Below the pieces are notes generated by a model. The model worked only from the letters and a program-made list of their open reading frames with translations, did not search any database and was not told where the DNA came from. Of a DNA stretch of 25,591 nt, positions 1 through 7,338 are shown piece after piece. The stretch lies in contig JAEYOR010000047.1 of assembly GCA_023411615.1 (NCBI GenBank), forward strand, positions 1-25,591, read 5' to 3'. The position numbers and the translations under genes were made by a program. The stretch's first letter is position 1; every line of letters begins with the position of its first letter. The stretch comes from Actinomycetes bacterium (GTDB taxonomy: Bacteria; Actinomycetota; Actinomycetes; Actinomycetales; Demequinaceae).

Positions 1-3
1 CCG

Positions 4-37
4 GGCCGGCGGGGGGGGGCCTGCCCCCCCCCCGGCC
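4..37. terminator. GC-only hairpin at window edge
   Basis: A run of nine G (11-19) faces a run of ten C (24-33). The outer arms GGCCGG (4-9) and CCGGCC (32-37) are exact reverse complements, so the region folds into one long stem with a bulged C at 10 and a loop of about five bases. No T-tract follows on the plus strand. It may be a tract-less actinobacterial terminator of a gene to the left. It is also the kind of sequence where assembly or base calling fails. No coding region is supported in 1-130. Confidence 0.35.
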
Positions 38-130
38 ACGGTTCGCTGGCGTGCAGTGACCTGGTGGAGGCGAGGTCTGTGGCTACAGTAGAAGTCGTCA
101 AAGACCTGCCGGGACGACCCGTGCAGACAC

Positions 131-1309
131 GTGTCGAGTTGGGACGGCCCAGCAGAACAGGTGTTCTCCGTGCCTGCTACGTCAGCATTGAGGTCCATTC
201 TCCCACGCACCGAGATGGTGAGACTCGCCCTCGGATGGGCAGCCGTCATCGCGGTCATCTCAAGCCGTTCGGTGAGAGACGATAACCACCACTCACTCGT
301 TATCGGGGCAGTCTTGGTCGCGATTGTCGCGGTGATTATCTCGTGTGCTTTTGGCGTGGTCACCCAGGCAGAAGCGCTTGCCCGTCGCCTTGGCGATCCG
401 TATGGAACGCTCGTTCTCACGCTGTCGATCATGGTCATCGAGGTGATCTTGATTGCGGCCGTCATGCTCGGGCCTGGTGACCACGCGACGATTGCTCGCG
501 ACTCAGTGATGGCCGCCACGATGATCGTCCTCGCGTTGATCATTGGCGTCTCATTGCTGGTGGGAGGCACGCGCCACGGCGGGCTTGTTGTTAATCGCGC
601 AGGGGTATCGATCTACCTTGGGTACCTCGTTGTATTGCTCACCGTCGCCTTTGCGTTCCCGGCTGTTGTGGGCGTTGGCGGCGGATACACGACGGCGCAA
701 GCAGTCACTGTCCTCGCCCTGACCGTTGTCATGTACGCGTACTTCTTGTACCGCCAGACGGGTCCGCAGAGCGCCGACTTTCAAGAGTGTGGCGACGCCG
801 AGCGCGATGAGGTGGCGCAGCGGCAGGTGCCGGTGCGCGTTGTCATTCGTCAGCATCGCGGCGAAATCCTCGGCCGCGTACTCGTCCTGCTAGCCGCGGT
901 GGTGCCAATCGTTGTGCTCTCGCATGACATGGCAACACTGCTCGATGAGGGGCTTGGCCGCATCGGCGCGCCGGTCGCGCTCTCCGGATTGCTCATTGCG
1001 CTCATCGTGTTCTTACCGGAGACGCTCACCACCGTGCGTGCTGCATGGATGGGTGAAGGTCAAAGGGTGAGCAACCTCGCTCACGGTGCGCTCGTCTCGT
1101 GCGTGGGGCTCACGCTGCCTGCGGTGTTGGTCATCGGCCTTGCTACCGGGCAAAACGTGGTGCTCGCTCCTGACTCAGCAGGTTTCGTCCTGCTCGCAGT
1201 TGCGGTGGTGCTCAATATCGCGACCTTCATGTCGCGGCGCGTCACGGCGGCCCATGGGGCGGCGCACGTGCTCGTCTTTGTGCTCTACGTCATGGCTATC
1301 TTCACGTAA
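131..1309 (+). CDS. CaxA/ChaA-type calcium(sodium)/proton antiporter
   Basis: A polytopic membrane protein of the Ca2+/cation antiporter (CaCA) superfamily, expected to expel Ca2+ or Na+ in exchange for protons. About ten hydrophobic segments are visible. Both CaCA-type repeats carry their acidic helix: GTLVLTLSIMVIEVILIAA in the first half and LPETLTTVRAAW followed by HGALVSCVGLTLP in the second. The two halves are joined by a charged loop (around residues 216-240). The start is uncertain. The GTG at 131 gives 392 residues, but no good ribosome site precedes it. GTG at 161 or 170, or ATG at 215 (364 residues, close to the usual family length), are alternatives, and family-like sequence begins near residue 20. 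TACAGT at 84-89 is a possible -10 box. Family assignment is firm; ion specificity is not readable. Confidence 0.82.
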   Translation: MSSWDGPAEQVFSVPATSALRSILPRTEMVRLALGWAAVIAVISSRSVRDDNHHSLVIGAVLVAIVAVIISCAFGVVTQAEALARRLGDPYGTLVLTLSIMVIEVILIAAVMLGPGDHATIARDSVMAATMIVLALIIGVSLLVGGTRHGGLVVNRAGVSIYLGYLVVLLTVAFAFPAVVGVGGGYTTAQAVTVLALTVVMYAYFLYRQTGPQSADFQECGDAERDEVAQRQVPVRVVIRQHRGEILGRVLVLLAAVVPIVVLSHDMATLLDEGLGRIGAPVALSGLLIALIVFLPETLTTVRAAWMGEGQRVSNLAHGALVSCVGLTLPAVLVIGLATGQNVVLAPDSAGFVLLAVAVVLNIATFMSRRVTAAHGAAHVLVFVLYVMAIFT

Positions 1310-1328
1310 AGACGAGGGTGACCGCGCC

Positions 1329-1404
<76 letters not shown>

Positions 1405-1424
1405 GTCGCCTTGAGGGCGCTTCT

Positions 1425-1430
1425 AGAGTA
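1425..1430 (-). promoter_or_regulatory. putative -10 box of the tRNA-Arg gene
   Basis: TACTCT on the minus strand fits the actinobacterial TANNNT -10 pattern. It lies 20 nt upstream of the mature tRNA 5' end, which implies a leader of about 14 nt. No convincing -35 box sits 16-18 nt further upstream. Confidence 0.4.
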
Positions 1431-1456
1431 GCGGCGACTTCGACGAGCGCCGAGAT

Positions 1457-1468
1457 CGAAACGTTTCG
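1457..1468. promoter_or_regulatory. 12-bp perfect palindrome, LacI-family-like operator
   Basis: CGAAACGTTTCG is a perfect palindrome with the central CG and flanking AAA/TTT typical of LacI/GalR-family operators. It lies in the 187-nt divergent gap between the tRNA and the chemoreceptor gene, about 40-50 nt upstream of the predicted tRNA start point and 123 nt upstream of the chemoreceptor start. No LacI-type regulator is in the window. Twelve bases can arise by chance, so this is a candidate only. Confidence 0.35.
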
Positions 1469-1591
1469 TCGCAACTCCTTGAACTTGTCGACACCCCGGC
1501 GATGAAGCAATGAGAAGCCGTCCACCACAGCGGCTCTACCGAGCACCTCCCGGCCCTGTCGAGGGGTGCATGTGCGCGAGAAAGGTTTGCA

Positions 1592-3121
1592 TTGAACGGG
1601 ACTTTCGGACGGTTTGCCGTAGGGATGATGGCGATTGCGTTCACCATCGTCGTGGTCGCCTCCTTGGCGATCGGTGGCTTGCACGGACCGCTCGATCCCG
1701 ACGTGGCAACGGCCGGCATTGTGCTCGTCGCTGCAGGTGGGCTCGCTGTTGTCGCAGGAATGCGCGCCGTGGTCAAACGGGCAGTCTTCATTCCCTTAAG
1801 AGAAATGAGGGACCTGCTTCTTCGTGCCGCATCCGGCGATTTGACCGGCACCGCAAACGCAAGCTGGCCGGGCGATTGGGGCACGATAGCGTCGTCATAC
1901 AACGAGGTAATGGCGACCTTGTCCGCACACTTCGCGGCGATCGAGGCGCAGATCACGGACCTTGCGGCGTCCGCCGAGGAACTTGCCGTGGCGTCGGGTC
2001 GCATTGCCGCGCATGCCGCATCCTCGGCCCAAGAAGCCCACACCGCGGCGGCAGCCGCGGAACAGGTGTCGGCGAGCGTCCACACGCTGGCAACGGGAAC
2101 CGAAGAAATGTCCGCGACGATTTCCGATATCGCGACCACCACAGAACGCGCGGTGGCGGTCGCCGGTGAGGCCGTTGGCGCGGCCGATGGGGCCCGCGCC
2201 GCCGTCGAGAGTCTCAGCGCCTCATCGGGTCAGATCGAGCTTGTTCTCAAGGTGATTTCGTCGATTGCTGAACAGACCAATTTGCTCGCCCTCAACGCGA
2301 CAATCGAAGCGGCCCGTGCAGGGGAGTCGGGCAAGGGCTTCGCCGTTGTCGCGAACGAGGTGAAGGAACTCGCGCAGGAGAGCGCGCGGGCAACCGAGGA
2401 CATCGGACGACGCATCGCCGCCCTTCGGGACGACACTGTTGCGGCGTCCACATCGATCGGACACATCGCCACCATCATCGACACGATCAACGATTCCCAA
2501 GCCTCGATTGCCGCGGCTCTTGAGCAACAGACGGCAACGACTAATGAGATGAGCCGATCAGTGGCGGAGGCCGCCACTGGTACTGACCAGATTGCCGAAG
2601 CCGTCACGGGCGTGGCGACATCATCCGCATCGACGTCACGGGGGGTTCGTGACAGCGAGCAAGAGACGTCGCACTTGTCATCCCTTGCTGCGGCTCTCGC
2701 CGATCACGTGAGCGTCTTCTCTTTCGCCGCCGCCTCGACTGAAGATCTCGATGTCGGTGCGCAGATCACCAAGGCTATTGGCGCTCACGGCAAGTGGAAG
2801 GCGCGTCTTGTCGATGCGATCGAGCGCGGCAGTCACAACGAAGATGTCGCGACGGTGGCGCGCGACAATGTCTGTGAGTTTGGCACGTGGCTTCACAGTG
2901 CCCACATCGCCGCAGAATTCGCCGCTTTGCGCGATCAAGCGAAGTCCGAGCATGCACAGTTCCATAAGGAAGCCGCTGCCGTGCTCGCGATGATCGACGA
3001 AGGCAAGATCAATGACGCCCGCTTCGCGATCGACATGGATGGATCCTTTGCCACAATCTCACGCGAGCTCACCGCCACGATGACGCAATGGCGCAAGCGC
3101 GCTGAGAAGGCGCTCGTCTAG
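1592..3121 (+). CDS. methyl-accepting chemotaxis protein with C-terminal CZB domain
   Basis: A 509-residue membrane-anchored chemoreceptor. The TTG start is supported by GAGAAAGG at 1578-1585 with 6-nt spacing. Two N-terminal membrane segments (about residues 5-28 and 40-58) are joined by only about ten residues, so there is no extracytoplasmic ligand domain. A HAMP-like stretch follows (about 60-115), then a long Ala-rich helical signalling region. The near-invariant hairpin tip is around residues 227-271 (EQTNLLALNATIEAARAGE, GFAVVANEVKELA). The C-terminal part (about 390-505) matches a chemoreceptor zinc-binding (CZB) domain: HGKWKARL, then CEFGTWLH, then HAQFHKEA supply the His/Cys ligand set. 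In known members, bound zinc tunes signalling to cytoplasmic zinc or oxidants such as HOCl. No che or flagellar genes are in the window. Receptor class is certain; ligand is inferred. Confidence 0.92.
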   Translation: MNGTFGRFAVGMMAIAFTIVVVASLAIGGLHGPLDPDVATAGIVLVAAGGLAVVAGMRAVVKRAVFIPLREMRDLLLRAASGDLTGTANASWPGDWGTIASSYNEVMATLSAHFAAIEAQITDLAASAEELAVASGRIAAHAASSAQEAHTAAAAAEQVSASVHTLATGTEEMSATISDIATTTERAVAVAGEAVGAADGARAAVESLSASSGQIELVLKVISSIAEQTNLLALNATIEAARAGESGKGFAVVANEVKELAQESARATEDIGRRIAALRDDTVAASTSIGHIATIIDTINDSQASIAAALEQQTATTNEMSRSVAEAATGTDQIAEAVTGVATSSASTSRGVRDSEQETSHLSSLAAALADHVSVFSFAAASTEDLDVGAQITKAIGAHGKWKARLVDAIERGSHNEDVATVARDNVCEFGTWLHSAHIAAEFAALRDQAKSEHAQFHKEAAAVLAMIDEGKINDARFAIDMDGSFATISRELTATMTQWRKRAEKALV

Positions 3122-3205
3122 TCCTCCGACCGTTGTTGGTGGTCCGTTGAGCGATATCGGCGCGGTAGCCTCATGCCCAACGGGGTGAGAGGGCAGGCTA
3201 GGTAC

Positions 3206-4789
3206 ATGGATTTCAGGCCGATCAAGACCTGGGCGTACCCCGGCGCCCTCCTTGATGCGCTCATCGACACGCGCCGGGTGGTGTCAGCGGTTGAGTTGCC
3301 ACTGCCCACGGGCCGTGAGCGTGCCGCGAATGAGTTGATGACGCGCATGCTCGATCAGCTCGACCACCACCTCATCCCCCGCGTACGGGAGGAGTCCTCC
3401 CCAGCTGTCGTCATCGTCGGCGGCCCTACCGGCGCCGGCAAGTCCACCGTTGTCAACGCGCTTCTCGGCGAAGAGCTGACCGCTTCGGGGGTGCTCCGTC
3501 CCACCACCAAAGTCCCGCATCTGTTTCATCACCCGCTTGATGCGGATGTACTGTCCGGTGTTGCCGCTCGCGCCAAGATTCATCCCACAGAAGCGGTGCC
3601 ACGGGGCCTCGTCATTGTCGACAGTCCGGACCTTGACTCGGTGCGCGGAGAGAACCGCGAGGTCGCTGAAGATCTCCTTGAGGCGGCAGACCTGTGGCTG
3701 TTCGTCACGACCCCGGCTCGCTACGGCGACGCGATTCCATGGAATGCCTTGCGGAAGGCAACCGATCGAGGGGCATCGGTGGCGGTGGTCCTCAACCGTG
3801 TGACCGCGGACGTGGCGGCACATATTCGACGCGAACTTGTCGCGCGCCTGACGGAGGAACGCCTTGCGGGGCTGCCGCTCTTTGTCATTCCTGAGAATGC
3901 GCAGGCCGATATCCCGCGCGACGTGATGGGCGGGCTCGGGCGCTGGCTCGAGACTGTCGCGGCTGCCTCGGCGAGCACGATCGTAGAACGCACCCTGCAC
4001 GGCGGCATCGAGTCAATGAAAGAGTGGCTCGAAGAGCTCGCCGAGTTCATGGATGATCAGGCCGCCGCTGCCAAGGACGTTCGCGCGGAAGTGCGCCGCT
4101 GTGCCGCTCAAGCAGAGGTTCACGGCGGCCCCGAGTGGTACGTGGAGATCGGGCGCGGCCCGGTGGACGCCAGGTGGCGCCAAGCGACGGCGGAAGGTGG
4201 ACCGCTGTTCCGCTTGACCAATTCGATGTGGGTCAAGCGCCGCAGCGCGCGTGAGTCTCGAGACAGCGAGCTTGCGGCGATTCGCGCGGACCTTCTCGCC
4301 GGTGTCGAGGCCGCTCTGGCTCACGCGGCGTCGTCCGCAACGGACCGAATGATGGACTCGCTCAACTCCGCCGAAGGTGGCGTGGGGCCCTGGCTTGCCC
4401 AGCAGCGCGACCCGCGTGATGCCCGGGTGGTGCGAGAACGCCGCGCCGCCGACGCTGCTCGCGCCTGGCTCGCCACATGCGAGACGCTCGCGGGTGAGCT
4501 TCGCGGCGCTGCGAACGGTCGCGCCGTTGTTGGCGACGATGGCCTGGCGGTCACCCTCGCGTCCGCCGCTGTGGGCGTCGACAAAGCGGCGGGGGCACTT
4601 GCCGTCCTGACGGGTGACACGGGTGCCGACGCTATTGCGACGGCTCGGACCGAACTCGCCACGGCGCGGCGGTACGTCATCAATAAAGAGGCACTCGACA
4701 TGATGAAGCCCACCGACATCGTGTCACTCAGTTCCGACGCATCGTCAAAGGTGCGTTTGCGGCGAGCAGAATTGCGGGCCCTCCTGTGA
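3206..4789 (+). CDS. dynamin-like / TRAFAC-type GTPase, first of a coupled pair
   Basis: A predicted soluble P-loop GTPase of 527 residues. The G1 motif GGPTGAGKST is at about residues 72-81 and a candidate switch I Thr lies in RPTTK. G3 is DSPDLDS at 139-145. The expected NKxD guanine motif is replaced by NRVT at 197-200, which lacks the specificity Asp. The second half is Ala/Arg/Glu-rich helix, as in stalk regions, with no clear membrane span. The ATG at 3206 is preferred over an in-frame ATG at 3173. GAGAGGG-CAGG precedes 3206, while TAGCCT (3166-3171) directly before 3173 looks like a -10 box and would put transcription start after 3173. The stop overlaps the next GTPase start (GTGA), so the two are co-translated and probably work together. 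Actinobacterial gene pairs of this kind are usually labelled dynamin-family; membrane remodelling is inferred, not shown. Confidence 0.82.
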   Translation: MDFRPIKTWAYPGALLDALIDTRRVVSAVELPLPTGRERAANELMTRMLDQLDHHLIPRVREESSPAVVIVGGPTGAGKSTVVNALLGEELTASGVLRPTTKVPHLFHHPLDADVLSGVAARAKIHPTEAVPRGLVIVDSPDLDSVRGENREVAEDLLEAADLWLFVTTPARYGDAIPWNALRKATDRGASVAVVLNRVTADVAAHIRRELVARLTEERLAGLPLFVIPENAQADIPRDVMGGLGRWLETVAAASASTIVERTLHGGIESMKEWLEELAEFMDDQAAAAKDVRAEVRRCAAQAEVHGGPEWYVEIGRGPVDARWRQATAEGGPLFRLTNSMWVKRRSARESRDSELAAIRADLLAGVEAALAHAASSATDRMMDSLNSAEGGVGPWLAQQRDPRDARVVRERRAADAARAWLATCETLAGELRGAANGRAVVGDDGLAVTLASAAVGVDKAAGALAVLTGDTGADAIATARTELATARRYVINKEALDMMKPTDIVSLSSDASSKVRLRRAELRALL

Positions 4790-6093
4790 GCCTGTCGTTC
4801 TATGAGGTGCCGCCGCGCACCCAGACCACGGTCCTCAAGGAGCGCGTCGACCGTTTGCGCGCTTCCATGGACTGGGCGGCCGACGCCATTGACCCCGAGG
4901 TGCGCGACGAGGTCTACAGCGCCATCGAGAGGTGCGATGAGCGGTTAGCGCTCGGCGTCGACCATACGGTGGTCGCTCTCGCCGGCGGCACTGGCTCTGG
5001 CAAGTCAAGCCTTTTCAACGCGATCATCGGCCGCGAGTTCGCCCTTGTCGGTGTGGCGCGGCCCACCACCTCGGATCCAGTTGCGGTCTCGTGGAGTGAC
5101 GCCGAGAGACTCCTTGATTGGTTGGGCATCGCGCCAGGCCATCGTCTGCGCCTCAACCCGGACCCGCAATTTGACGGGGTGGTGCTTGTTGACCTTCCCG
5201 ATCACGACTCGGTGAATACGGCCAACCGCGAAACCGTTGACCGGATTGTGCCGCTCGCGGACCTCATCATCTGGGTGGTTGATCCGCAAAAGTACGCGGA
5301 TCATGCGCTGCATTCGGCCTATGTGAAGGTCGCGTCCGACCACGGTCAGCCGTCGCTCGTCGTACTCAATCACGCGGATCGCCTCGCGGAGAAGGACATC
5401 GACGTCGTGGCGCGGGACCTCGAAGCACTGGTGTCCGTCGAAGGCGTCGTCAACGCACCTGTTGTGGTGACCTCCGCGCGTGATGGTCGCGGCGTCAGCG
5501 CATTGCGCGCAGAAATCTCGGGTGCTGCCGCGACTCGTTCGGTTGCGGCGGAGGCGGTGCGAGCTGACCTCATTGCAGCGGGCAGGGCGCTTGAGCGCGC
5601 GCTTGCTCGCGACGCCGACCCTGTGCTCGCAGACGTCGACGAGCTTGTGGCGGCGCTCGCGCGTGCAGCGGGTGTCGATGCGAGGGCCGATGCCGCTGCA
5701 GCCGTCGCGATGGGGCGTCATGGTGTGGACGACGTGCCGCTGGGGCCAGCCGTCGCGGCGGTCGAGCAGCTCCGACTTGAGTGGATTGACGCAGCGACGG
5801 CGGGATTGCCTCTCGCGTGGCGAATTGTGGTCGACGACGCGATCATGCCGGCAACGGAGTTGGCGGCTGAGGTGACGAAGGCGCTGGATGGCGTGGCATG
5901 GCCACCGATGGAGCGACCAACGGGGGTGAAGGCGCTGTGGTCGAAGGCGTTGCGGGGCCGTTCGGCGGCAGAAGCGGTGCGTGCTCTTGGTCGCGAGGCC
6001 GTGCTGAACACGGTGGGTCCACACCTCGTTGGACCCACCCAGATGATTCATCATGCTTATCGAAACCTCGACGAACTGACTGAGCTCGACTGA
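4786..6093 (+). CDS. dynamin-like / TRAFAC-type GTPase, second of a coupled pair
   Basis: A 435-residue GTPase translated from a GTG that overlaps the previous stop by 4 bp. G1 is GGTGSGKSS at residues 67-75. A switch I candidate is RPTTSDP. G3 is DLPDHDS at 136-142, and G4 is an intact NHAD at 195-198, so guanine-nucleotide specificity is expected here, unlike its partner. After the G domain comes an Ala-rich helical region (about 245-360) and a basic C-terminal segment. No signal peptide or clear transmembrane helix is visible. It shares the layout of its neighbour (short helical N-terminus, G domain, helical tail), which suggests old duplication and a heteromeric pair. A specific cellular role cannot be read from the sequence. 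Confidence 0.82.
   Translation: MSLSFYEVPPRTQTTVLKERVDRLRASMDWAADAIDPEVRDEVYSAIERCDERLALGVDHTVVALAGGTGSGKSSLFNAIIGREFALVGVARPTTSDPVAVSWSDAERLLDWLGIAPGHRLRLNPDPQFDGVVLVDLPDHDSVNTANRETVDRIVPLADLIIWVVDPQKYADHALHSAYVKVASDHGQPSLVVLNHADRLAEKDIDVVARDLEALVSVEGVVNAPVVVTSARDGRGVSALRAEISGAAATRSVAAEAVRADLIAAGRALERALARDADPVLADVDELVAALARAAGVDARADAAAAVAMGRHGVDDVPLGPAVAAVEQLRLEWIDAATAGLPLAWRIVVDDAIMPATELAAEVTKALDGVAWPPMERPTGVKALWSKALRGRSAAEAVRALGREAVLNTVGPHLVGPTQMIHHAYRNLDELTELD
6012..6039 (+). repeat. perfect 9-bp inverted repeat inside the GTPase 3' end
   Basis: GGTGGGTCC (6012-6020) and GGACCCACC (6031-6039) are exact reverse complements separated by 10 nt. They encode the near-repeat VGP-HL-VGP of the protein. 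The stem could form in the mRNA 55 nt before the stop codon. It has no T-tract and may be no more than a consequence of the coded repeat. Confidence 0.45.
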
Positions 6094-6181
6094 GCCGAGG
6101 GTAAGCGACGCATCGCTGTCCCCGCCGCCCATTGGCGCTGTCAATCCCCAGAGAACTGACTTTCCGCGCGCCAAGCGTGGG

Positions 6182-6205
6182 CCTTCACCATCACCGTGGT
6201 GAAGG
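6182..6205 (+). promoter_or_regulatory. stem-loop in the leader of the ssb-like gene
   Basis: CCTTCACCA (6182-6190) pairs perfectly with TGGTGAAGG (6197-6205) around a 6-nt loop. It ends 20 nt before the ribosome site of the ssb-like gene and 89 nt after the GTPase stop. It could end GTPase transcription or shape the ssb leader; the sequence does not decide. The remaining intergenic sequence from 6094 to 6240 shows nothing else clear. Confidence 0.45.
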
Positions 6206-6240
6206 GCCTCGCGACCGCGGCGCCCGGAAGGAGTATCCAC

Positions 6241-6789
6241 ATGAACGACCTCACGATCACCGTGAGCGGCTGGGTGGCAACGGACCCGCGTCACGTAGTG
6301 GGGCGCAACGACGTCCGCCTCACCAGCTTTCGCGTCGCATCGACAAGCCGATATTTCGACCGCGCGAGCAACTCGTGGGAGGACGGTCCCACCGAGTGGT
6401 TCACGGTCCGCACATTCCGCGGCGCTGCGCTCACCGTCCTCGACTCGATTGCCAAGGGGCAGCCGGTCATCGTGACGGGACGCCTGCGGACAAACGTGTG
6501 GGAGAGCGAGGCTGGGCCGCGCACCGATCTCGTCATCGATGCGACCGCCGTCGGTCACGACCTCACGCGAGGAATCGCGACGTTCCGCCGGGCGGTGGGG
6601 GACGCGAGCCTTGGTGGCGGAGACGGGCCAACGGCGACGGAGAGCAATGCCGCCGACGCTGTGGAGCGCGATGGCGAGGCCGCGGCTTCCGTCGCCACGG
6701 ACGAGCCTGGTGGGCCCGCTGAATCTGGAGGACCGGCAGAGTCAACTGAGCCGGCGGACACTGATGCACTGGTGGCCATCGCGCCCTAG
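6241..6789 (+). CDS. single-stranded DNA-binding protein paralogue (SSB-like OB fold)
   Basis: A 182-residue protein whose first 115 residues are a bacterial SSB OB fold: TITVSGWVATDPRHV, then FRVASTSRYFD, EWFTVRTFRGAA and KGQPVIVTGRL, in the usual order. It should bind ssDNA. The start is fixed by GGAAGGAG at 6226-6233, 7 nt before ATG. The tail (about residues 120-182) is disordered, rich in Ala, Asp, Glu, Gly and Pro. It ends DALVAIAP, not in the acidic DDxxPF-type tip that canonical SSB uses to recruit replication and repair partners. This, and the absence of rpsF/rpsR/rplI neighbours, marks it as a secondary SSB (compare Streptomyces SsbB) rather than the essential replication SSB. Confidence 0.88.
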   Translation: MNDLTITVSGWVATDPRHVVGRNDVRLTSFRVASTSRYFDRASNSWEDGPTEWFTVRTFRGAALTVLDSIAKGQPVIVTGRLRTNVWESEAGPRTDLVIDATAVGHDLTRGIATFRRAVGDASLGGGDGPTATESNAADAVERDGEAAASVATDEPGGPAESGGPAESTEPADTDALVAIAP

Positions 6790-6825
6790 TCTCACCGTCC
6801 TATTCCCACGGCGCTAGGCGAATTA

Positions 6826-6851
6826 CCAGGGAATTTACCTGGCGCATGCGC
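6826..6851. promoter_or_regulatory. two palindromic elements upstream of the GlsB-like gene
   Basis: CCAGG (6826-6830) and CCTGG (6838-6842) form an inverted repeat with a 7-nt AT-rich spacer. The perfect palindrome GCGCATGCGC (6842-6851) abuts it. They lie 75-100 nt upstream of the small membrane protein start. They may be regulator sites; no matching regulator is present and short arms carry little weight. Confidence 0.25.
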
Positions 6852-6926
6852 GCTATGGCGGAGAAAGCGGGTTGTATCGAGCAAGCGGATACGCCGCTGT
6901 GAACCGTAGGAGAAGGGACGACAATC

Positions 6927-7166
6927 ATGGAGATTCTCTTGATGATCCTCATCGGTGCGATCGTGGGCTTCCTCGGAAGGCTCGTCGCGGGACGTCACGT
7001 GAATTGGGTTGCCACGGTCCTCGTGGGCATTGTCGGTACGATTCTGGGTTTCTATGTGTGGGCTGCCATTGGCGGCGGCAGCACGATCATCGGCTACGTG
7101 CTCGGTGTGGTGATCGCTGCGTTGCTCATCGTGGCGTTGACGGGTGTATCGCGTCGCCGCATCTAG
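6927..7166 (+). CDS. GlsB/YeaQ/YmgE-family (transglycosylase-associated) membrane protein
   Basis: A 79-residue protein made almost entirely of three hydrophobic helices (about residues 2-19, 26-48 and 53-72), with Gly-rich packing (GAIVGFLGRLVAG, GIVGTILGFYVWAAIGGG) and a basic end RRRI. This is the standard layout of the PF04226-type 'transglycosylase-associated' / general stress membrane proteins, whose biochemical role is unknown. The ATG has AGGAGAAGG at 6908-6916 upstream. A strong terminator follows 17 nt after the stop, so it is likely transcribed on its own. Confidence 0.88.
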   Translation: MEILLMILIGAIVGFLGRLVAGRHVNWVATVLVGIVGTILGFYVWAAIGGGSTIIGYVLGVVIAALLIVALTGVSRRRI

Positions 7167-7182
7167 GCCAGACGCGCGGTGG

Positions 7183-7213
7183 CGGGGCGTCGGAGCAATC
7201 CGGCGCCCCGTTT
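7183..7213 (+). terminator. intrinsic terminator after the GlsB-like gene
   Basis: CGGGGCG-T-CGGA (7183-7194), loop GCAA (7195-7198), TCCG-G-CGCCCCG (7199-7210), then TTT. This is an 11-bp stem with one mismatch closed by a tetraloop and followed by a short T run, the clearest terminator in the window. It separates the stress-protein gene from ettA. Confidence 0.8.
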
Positions 7214-7277
7214 GCCGTCCTCACATGGTGAGGTCGTTCGATCACGCGAGGAAGCGGCTCGGTCGCGCACAACCGCG

Positions 7278-7283
7278 TAGGCT
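7278..7283 (+). promoter_or_regulatory. ettA: putative -10 box for ettA
   Basis: TAGGCT fits TANNNT and is followed 7 nt later by an in-frame GTG (7291). Transcription would start at or next to that GTG. This gives either a 48-nt leader to the SD-led start at 7339, or a leaderless message adding 16 residues to EttA. No clear -35 element is seen. Confidence 0.45.
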
Positions 7284-7338
7284 GTGGGCGGTGAAAGCGG
7301 CAGCAGCCGCCTCAAGACAAAAGAATCCCGGAGTGGCA

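Noticed and set aside
3173..3205. Upstream ATG for the first GTPase
   Set aside because: TAGCCT immediately before it looks like a -10 box, and no ribosome site precedes it. ATG 3206 has GAGAGGG-CAGG upstream.
6196..6240. Upstream GTG start for the ssb-like protein
   Set aside because: It lies inside the leader hairpin and before the strong GGAAGGAG site; OB-fold homology begins at the ATG at 6241.
5005..6558. Minus-strand open frame of 517 codons opposite the second GTPase and ssb
   Set aside because: It is Arg/His-rich, has no domain or ribosome site, and crosses two well-supported genes; typical antisense openness in high-GC DNA.
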